A stretch of 10,856 bases of DNA. It comes from Alphaproteobacteria bacterium (lineage in GTDB: Bacteria; Pseudomonadota; Alphaproteobacteria; Sneathiellales; Sneathiellaceae). Position 1 is the first letter of the stretch. Every line of letters begins with the position of its first letter. The position numbers and the translations under genes are program-made. Below the pieces are notes generated by a model, which searched no databases, was not told where the DNA came from, and worked only from the letters and a program-made list of their open reading frames with translations. The stretch covers positions 1 to 10,856 of the forward strand of contig SBHH01000063.1 in assembly GCA_006226265.1 (NCBI GenBank). Reading direction: 5' to 3'. Below are positions 6,686 to 10,856 of the stretch, one piece after another.

Positions 6686-9184
6686 TCAGTAAAGCCCGCC
6701 GGTACCGGAACGAACGGCTTTTTCCTCCCGCTGCGTCGGTGTAAGGGGAGCATCACCGCTGAAACCCTCTTCCGAGCCATCGAGCACGTCGCGCTGGGAG
6801 AGCAGTTTGGTCGAGGTTTTGAAAGCCTCGAGGATGACATGCTTGTCGCCGGGCCGGGCGGGCTCACCGGTCTGGGCATTGATCCGCACGAGGCGGATGC
6901 CTTCGGGCACGCGGAATGGCGTGGCGGGCTTGTCTTTCAGCGCCTCTTCCATGAAATGCGTGAAAACCGGAGAGGAGACGGAGGAGCCGGTTTCGTTCCG
7001 ACCGAGCGGCTTTGGCGTGTCGAAACCGATATAGACACCAACGGCAAGGTCAGGCGAGAATCCCATGAACCAGGTATCCTGACTGTCGTTGGTCGTACCG
7101 GTCTTGCCCGCGATCGGCTTGCCAACGGCCCTCACGCGCCAGCCGGTGCCGCGCTGCACCACCCCTTCCAGCATCGACACGATCTGGTAGGCCGTCGTCG
7201 CAGGAATGATCTGCTTGCGGTCATCGGGAAGCTCCGGCGGGTCCTGATCCTCAAATTCCACGGGGTTGCAGCCCTCGCATGGGCGTTTGTCATGACGGTA
7301 GACGGTCTTGCCGCGCCGATCCTGGATACGGTCAATGAGGGTTGGCGTGATCTCTTTGCCACCGTTCACAAGCTCTGCATAGGCCGTCGTGAGCTTGAGA
7401 AGCGTGGTCTCCCCCGCCCCGAGCGCCATGGCGAGCGACGGCATCAGGTTATCGTCGATGCCGAAGCGTTTTGCGTAATCCGCGACGATATCCATGCCGA
7501 TGGCGCGGGCAAGCCGCACGGTCATCAGGTTGCGCGATTTTTCGATCCCGAGACGGAGCGTGCTCGGACCGTAAAATTCGTGCGAATAGTTCGCGGGTTT
7601 CCAGCGTTCGCCGTTCGGCTGGGTCAGCACGAAAGGCCCATCCATGATCTTGTCGGCGGGTGTGAAGCCGTTATCAAGCGCCGCGGCATAGACGAAGGGC
7701 TTGAAGGCCGAGCCCGGCTGCCGGTAGGCCTGGACCGCGCGATTGAACTCGGAGGCATCGGCGCTCCAGCCACCAACGATGGCGTCGATGCGCCCGGTAT
7801 GAGGATCCATCGCGACGAGGCCGCCGGAGACTTTCGGGATCTGCTCGAGACCATAGAGATTGCCGGTGTCCGGCTCGTCCATTTTGGCAGTCTCCTCCTT
7901 GTCGCCCTCTTCATCTTCATCCTTCTCAGGCGTGTAATGGGAGACCAGGATCACATCGCCGACCGAGAGTACATCGGACATCTTGCCGATGGCCGGGCCG
8001 CGATGGGCGACATCGATAAATTCCCGGGCCCATTTTGCGCCGGCAATGGGCAGAATTCCTGCCGTCCGGTCGGAAAAGCCGATTTCCGCCTTCTTGTTCT
8101 CAAGCTTCAGCACAACCGCCAGCCGCCAGTCGCCGATCCCCTTCGGCACAGGGAACTGGGCGAGACGGACAGTCCAGTCCTCCTTCACTTCGAAATTGGA
8201 GAGTGGCCCGCGATAGCCATGGCGGCGGTCATAGGCCCGAAGCCCGCCCCGAAGGACCCGTTCGCCCAGCCGTTGCATCGAGGTCTGCATGGTGGTGCGC
8301 ACCGACAGGCCGCCATCATAGAGCGCGCTTTCGCCGTAGAGGTCATAAAGCTCGCGCCGGACCTGCTCGACGAACCATTCCGCCTTGATGACCTCCGCAT
8401 CGCCGCCGTGCTTGGCAAGAAGCGGTGTGTTCGTCGCCTCCCTCGCTTGCTCGGGGGTAATGTATCCTTCTTCCAGGAGGCGGCTGATGACCCAGTTGCG
8501 CCGGTCGAGCGCGCGGGTTGGATGGGTAAAGGGGTTATAGTTGTTGGGGGCCTTTGGAAGCGCACCGAGATAAGCCGCTTCGGCAATCGTGAGCTTGTTG
8601 AGCGGTTTGTCGAAATAATAGAGCGCCGCCGCCGCCACGCCGTAGGCCCGCTGACCGAGATAGATTTCGTTGAGATAGATTTCCAGCACCCGGTCTTTGG
8701 AGAGCGCGCGGTTGATTCGAAGCGCGAGAATGGCCTCTTTCGCCTTTCGCTTGTAGGACACCTCGTTCGTCAGCAGCATGTTTTTCGCTACCTGCTGCGT
8801 GATGGTGGAGGCGCCGACCAATCGCCGTCCCTGCCCAAGATTCTTGAGGTTGGTGACAAAGGCGCGGAGGATGCCTGAGAAATCGATACCTGGATGTTCG
8901 TAATAATTCTGATCCTCGGCCGAAATGAAGGCCTCCCGGACGATGGGTGGAATGGCCTCAATCGGCACGAACAGGCGGCGTTGATGCGCATATTCGGCAA
9001 TCAGACTGCCGTCTGCTGCATGGACGCGGGTCATCACCGGCGGCTCATAATTGGCGAGCTGATCATATTCCGGCAATCCGCGGCCGAAATAATAGAAACC
9101 GTAGCCGACTACGCCAACGCCGACCACACCGAAAAACACGAGCAGCGCGAAGCAAAGCAGCAGGAATTTGGAAAAGCGCCTCAT
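6686..9184 (-). CDS. mrcA: Penicillin-binding protein 1A, bifunctional glycosyltransferase/transpeptidase
   Basis: Class A PBP that polymerises glycan strands and cross-links peptides in the periplasm. It has 832 residues. A short cytoplasmic start (MRRFSK) and one membrane segment (about 7-33) come first. The GT51 domain follows, with the catalytic Glu90 in SAEDQNYYEHPGID, GASTITQQVAKNM (124-136), KAKEAILALRI and LEIYLNEIYLG. Residues about 330-418 look like the OB-type domain of PBP1A. The transpeptidase domain has SAFK with nucleophile Ser492 and Lys495, SRN (550-552) and KTGT (694-697). A very acidic stretch lies at about 420-440, and a CxxC pair (Cys636, Cys639) sits in a loop before KTGT. 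ATG 9184 has only a weak Shine-Dalgarno. The gene lies 128 bases after the amidase; that AT-rich gap could hold a promoter, but I could not fix one. No catalytic residue is missing. Confidence 0.96.
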   Translation of the reverse strand: MRRFSKFLLLCFALLVFFGVVGVGVVGYGFYYFGRGLPEYDQLANYEPPVMTRVHAADGSLIAEYAHQRRLFVPIEAIPPIVREAFISAEDQNYYEHPGIDFSGILRAFVTNLKNLGQGRRLVGASTITQQVAKNMLLTNEVSYKRKAKEAILALRINRALSKDRVLEIYLNEIYLGQRAYGVAAAALYYFDKPLNKLTIAEAAYLGALPKAPNNYNPFTHPTRALDRRNWVISRLLEEGYITPEQAREATNTPLLAKHGGDAEVIKAEWFVEQVRRELYDLYGESALYDGGLSVRTTMQTSMQRLGERVLRGGLRAYDRRHGYRGPLSNFEVKEDWTVRLAQFPVPKGIGDWRLAVVLKLENKKAEIGFSDRTAGILPIAGAKWAREFIDVAHRGPAIGKMSDVLSVGDVILVSHYTPEKDEDEEGDKEETAKMDEPDTGNLYGLEQIPKVSGGLVAMDPHTGRIDAIVGGWSADASEFNRAVQAYRQPGSAFKPFVYAAALDNGFTPADKIMDGPFVLTQPNGERWKPANYSHEFYGPSTLRLGIEKSRNLMTVRLARAIGMDIVADYAKRFGIDDNLMPSLAMALGAGETTLLKLTTAYAELVNGGKEITPTLIDRIQDRRGKTVYRHDKRPCEGCNPVEFEDQDPPELPDDRKQIIPATTAYQIVSMLEGVVQRGTGWRVRAVGKPIAGKTGTTNDSQDTWFMGFSPDLAVGVYIGFDTPKPLGRNETGSSVSSPVFTHFMEEALKDKPATPFRVPEGIRLVRINAQTGEPARPGDKHVILEAFKTSTKLLSQRDVLDGSEEGFSGDAPLTPTQREEKAVRSGTGGLY

Positions 9185-9312
9185 ACAGGGTCCATCATGG
9201 CAAAACTAACCAGTTACTGAATATAGGATCAAAATACAATATTTCAGGCATATTTATGACCATTTATAGCGAGGAAAACTATTTCCGAGGTGTTGGTGGG
9301 CACCCGTGCGCC

Positions 9313-10515
9313 TTAAGGATCGACGCTGTTGAAATAATCGCTCACCGCCCGGGCAATCGCGCCTGCGATGCGCGCCTGTCCGGCACTCGAATTCAGCATT
9401 TTCTCATCTTCCCGGTTCGAGATGTAGCCTGTTTCCACCAGAACCGAAGGAACATCCGGTGCCTTTAGCACGCGAAAGCCCGCAAATCGGTGCGACCGGC
9501 CACGTGTTTTAATTTTAGATTTGGCAAGTTCGGGAAGGATCATTTCCGCCAGCCGGACGGAAAAATTCATCGTTTCGCGCTGCGCGAGATCAATCAGGAT
9601 GCCCTGAACGGTATCGTCCTGGGCACTCAAATCCACACCGCCGATGACGTCCGACTTGTTGGCGTCATGGGCAATCTCCGCCGCTTCGTCGTCCGAGGCT
9701 GTCTCGGACAGGGTATAGACGGTCGCACCCCGGAAATCGGGCCGGCTGATCGAATCGGCATGAATGGAGATGAACATGTCCGCATTCGCCTGTCGGGCGA
9801 CATTTACCCGTTCGCGGAGCGCAAGGAAAGTATCGTCATCGCGCGTCAGGATCGGATGGTAGTTCGGCTTTTTCGAGAGGATCGCGAAGAGCTTCTTGGC
9901 GATGGCAAGCGTGACGTTCTTCTCGTAGGTTCCGCTCCGGCCGATGGCGCCGGGGTCAATCCCGCCATGGCCCGCATCTATGACGACAGTGTATTTCCGT
10001 TCCGCCGGGGTTTCGACGACCGGCTGCTGTGGCGCGGAAAGCTCGCTCGCAAGCCGCTGCTCACGCCGTTCCTTCACCTCAATCATGAAACTCGCCTGAT
10101 CCGTCGGCTTGATATCGATGAAAAAGCGGTAGGGTTTTCCGGCAGTTGGCGGCAGCACGACGGTTCGCAAAATTTCAACCGGTCCCTTCACATCCAGCAC
10201 AACGCGGGATGTATTCTTCTTGAACAGGCCATAGCGGTAATTCTCAATCAGGCCCCTGTTGCGCGGTGCATTTTCGTTGGCCTTCCAGTCCAGCTCCGGC
10301 ATGTCGATGACGATACGATAGGGATTGGCCAGCAGGAAAAGATTAAAGGCGGGCTTCTCGCTCATTTCCATGACGAAGCGCGTGCGGTTACCATGCAGCC
10401 CCATGCGTACTTCCGTCACGTCGATTGCCGGGGACGCCCATGTGCTTGCCGCTGCGCCAGCCAAAAGCAGGAGGGCCAGCAAAACAGTTCGGAAAAAGCG
10501 ATTGAAGATATCCAT
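9313..10515 (-). CDS. amiC: N-acetylmuramoyl-L-alanine amidase, AmiC type (AMIN plus Amidase_3)
   Basis: Periplasmic zinc amidase that cuts the bond between muramic acid and the peptide stem, used in cell separation. Starting at ATG 10515 gives 400 residues. A GTG at 10527 would add four residues, and neither start has a good Shine-Dalgarno. A signal peptide is clear (RFFRTVLLALLLLAGAAAS, cleavage probably near TWA-SPA). An AMIN-type domain, which targets septal peptidoglycan or the cell pole, spans about 28-135. A linker leads to the catalytic domain (about 176-396), with zinc ligands His183 in DAGHGG, Glu198 in TYEKN and His252 in SIHAD, and catalytic Glu361 in VETGYISN. Residues about 273-316 (SDDEAAEIAH to DLAQRETM) match the insertion that blocks the active site in AmiB/AmiC until a LytM-type activator displaces it (family knowledge). 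The PBP1A gene follows, so synthesis and cleavage of peptidoglycan are encoded together. Confidence 0.95.
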   Translation of the reverse strand: MDIFNRFFRTVLLALLLLAGAAASTWASPAIDVTEVRMGLHGNRTRFVMEMSEKPAFNLFLLANPYRIVIDMPELDWKANENAPRNRGLIENYRYGLFKKNTSRVVLDVKGPVEILRTVVLPPTAGKPYRFFIDIKPTDQASFMIEVKERREQRLASELSAPQQPVVETPAERKYTVVIDAGHGGIDPGAIGRSGTYEKNVTLAIAKKLFAILSKKPNYHPILTRDDDTFLALRERVNVARQANADMFISIHADSISRPDFRGATVYTLSETASDDEAAEIAHDANKSDVIGGVDLSAQDDTVQGILIDLAQRETMNFSVRLAEMILPELAKSKIKTRGRSHRFAGFRVLKAPDVPSVLVETGYISNREDEKMLNSSAGQARIAGAIARAVSDYFNSVDP

Positions 10516-10658
10516 ATCCGGTTTCACGTAACTTTGAACTTTATACTCGCAATAACTGGTCGGGGACGAAACGGGCCTAAACTAACGGTTTCAGTCTCGC
10601 TAATCAATGAACACGGTCCCGCCGGATGATATTTTTTCAATTACAGCGCATTATTCGT

Positions 10659-10687
10659 TTGGTGTCTGTGATACAAAAAAGCTATCA
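10659..10687 (+). promoter_or_regulatory. Candidate sigma-70-type promoter, rightward
   Basis: TTGGTG (10659-10664), a 17-base spacer and CTATCA (10682-10687; TATCAT if shifted by one) resemble the alphaproteobacterial housekeeping pattern TTGAC-N17-CTATAT. The predicted start of transcription is near 10694. It faces the unseen rightward gene. The match is moderate and untested. Confidence 0.4.
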
Positions 10688-10712
10688 TTACATTATGAGT
10701 TCCTGTGGTCAG

Positions 10713-10739
10713 TCCCGTATCTCTCGGACCGAGAGTGGG
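10713..10739 (+). other. Stable hairpin in the putative leader RNA
   Basis: CTCTCG (10721-10726) and CGAGAG (10730-10735) form a perfect 6-bp stem with the 3-base loop GAC. Flanking CCC (10714-10716) and GGG (10737-10739) could extend it across an asymmetric internal loop. It lies about 25-45 bases after the predicted transcription start. No T-tract follows, so it is not a terminator. A leader structure for regulating the downstream mRNA is possible. Confidence 0.45.
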
Positions 10740-10856
10740 CGGCGCCGTTTCCGACAGCTTTTGCAGGCATTGAATTTTCAATCCCCGGAGCGTCAGGCAG
10801 CAGCGCTTAAGACAATGCAGTGAAAGAAAGTGAAACAGAGACCGTTCTCCTGTCGA

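Larger units (their letters stand above)
10516..10856. other. Divergent intergenic region, probable leader of a rightward gene (rne by synteny)
   Basis: About 340 bases without a convincing protein gene, reaching the window edge. Going left to right it holds a TATAAA on the minus strand at 10545-10540, about 25 bases before the amidase ATG and a possible -10 with no good -35. An imperfect inverted repeat GAAAC...GTTTC lies at 10568-10592. The plus-strand promoter candidate and hairpin listed separately come next, then a small AU-rich hairpin ATTGA/TCAAT (10769-10782), and finally a purine-rich tract with GTGAAA twice (10820 and 10830). In many alphaproteobacteria amiC-mrcA-prfB is divergent from rne, so the gene beyond the edge is probably rne. 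No rne coding sequence is visible here, so this is inference. Confidence 0.55.

Noticed and set aside
6839..8878. 679-codon open frame on the plus strand, antisense to the PBP1A gene
   Set aside because: It is exactly in register with the sense codons, so it would be interrupted only by sense TTA, CTA or TCA, which are rare in this GC-rich gene. The translation has no recognisable domain and the sense protein is unmistakable.
9185..9312. Terminator or promoter between the amidase and PBP1A genes
   Set aside because: A 5-bp GGAAA/TTTCC stem without a T-tract and TATAAA/TATATT boxes without matching -35 boxes; nothing firm.
9490..10629. 379-codon open frame antisense to the amidase gene
   Set aside because: In register with the amidase codons over most of its length and without protein-family signatures. 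It runs into the intergenic region by chance.
10820..10835. GTGAAA repeated 10 bases apart
   Set aside because: Two short copies in a purine-rich tract; expected by chance and no symmetry suggesting an operator.

Overview
The window is an ordinary, well-kept chromosomal housekeeping region of a Gram-negative bacterium, almost certainly an alphaproteobacterium. Three things point there. The three-subunit FGAM synthetase (small PurL plus PurS and PurQ) is followed directly by bolA and a CGFS monothiol glutaredoxin. The block amidase - PBP1A - prfB is in the order found next to rne in many alphaproteobacteria. The proteins also read like alphaproteobacterial homologues. Base composition is moderately GC-rich (by eye, not computed). 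Order and genus cannot be fixed from this sequence alone.

Layout. Bases 2-3807 on the plus strand carry a purine-biosynthesis run: purC (cut at its 5' end by the window edge), purS, purQ and purL, with a strong hairpin-plus-T-tract terminator between purC and purS. Bases 3819-4427 carry bolA and grxD, partners in iron-sulfur/iron handling, spaced like members of the same operon. Bases 4472-5506 carry a hormone-sensitive-lipase-type alpha/beta hydrolase, the one gene without an obvious housekeeping role. It meets prfB tail to tail with 6 bases between the two stop codons.

Bases 5513-10515 on the minus strand are read right to left: an AmiC-type amidase (peptidoglycan cleavage at division), a class A penicillin-binding protein PBP1A (peptidoglycan synthesis) and prfB (release factor 2). 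prfB is intact only if the classic programmed +1 frameshift at CTT TGA C is counted. This joins an in-frame 23-codon 5' segment to the main frame, giving 370 residues with SPF and GGQ motifs at the normal positions.

Bases 10516-10856 hold no convincing protein gene. They look like the divergent control region between the amidase and a rightward gene that starts beyond the window, by synteny probably rne (RNase E). The region contains a plausible plus-strand promoter and a stable hairpin in what would be the transcribed leader.

No tRNA, rRNA, CRISPR array, insertion sequence or phage gene was seen. I did not find an undescribed multi-gene system. The items most worth a second look are the prfB recoding site, the terminator inside the pur cluster, and the leader region at the right end.
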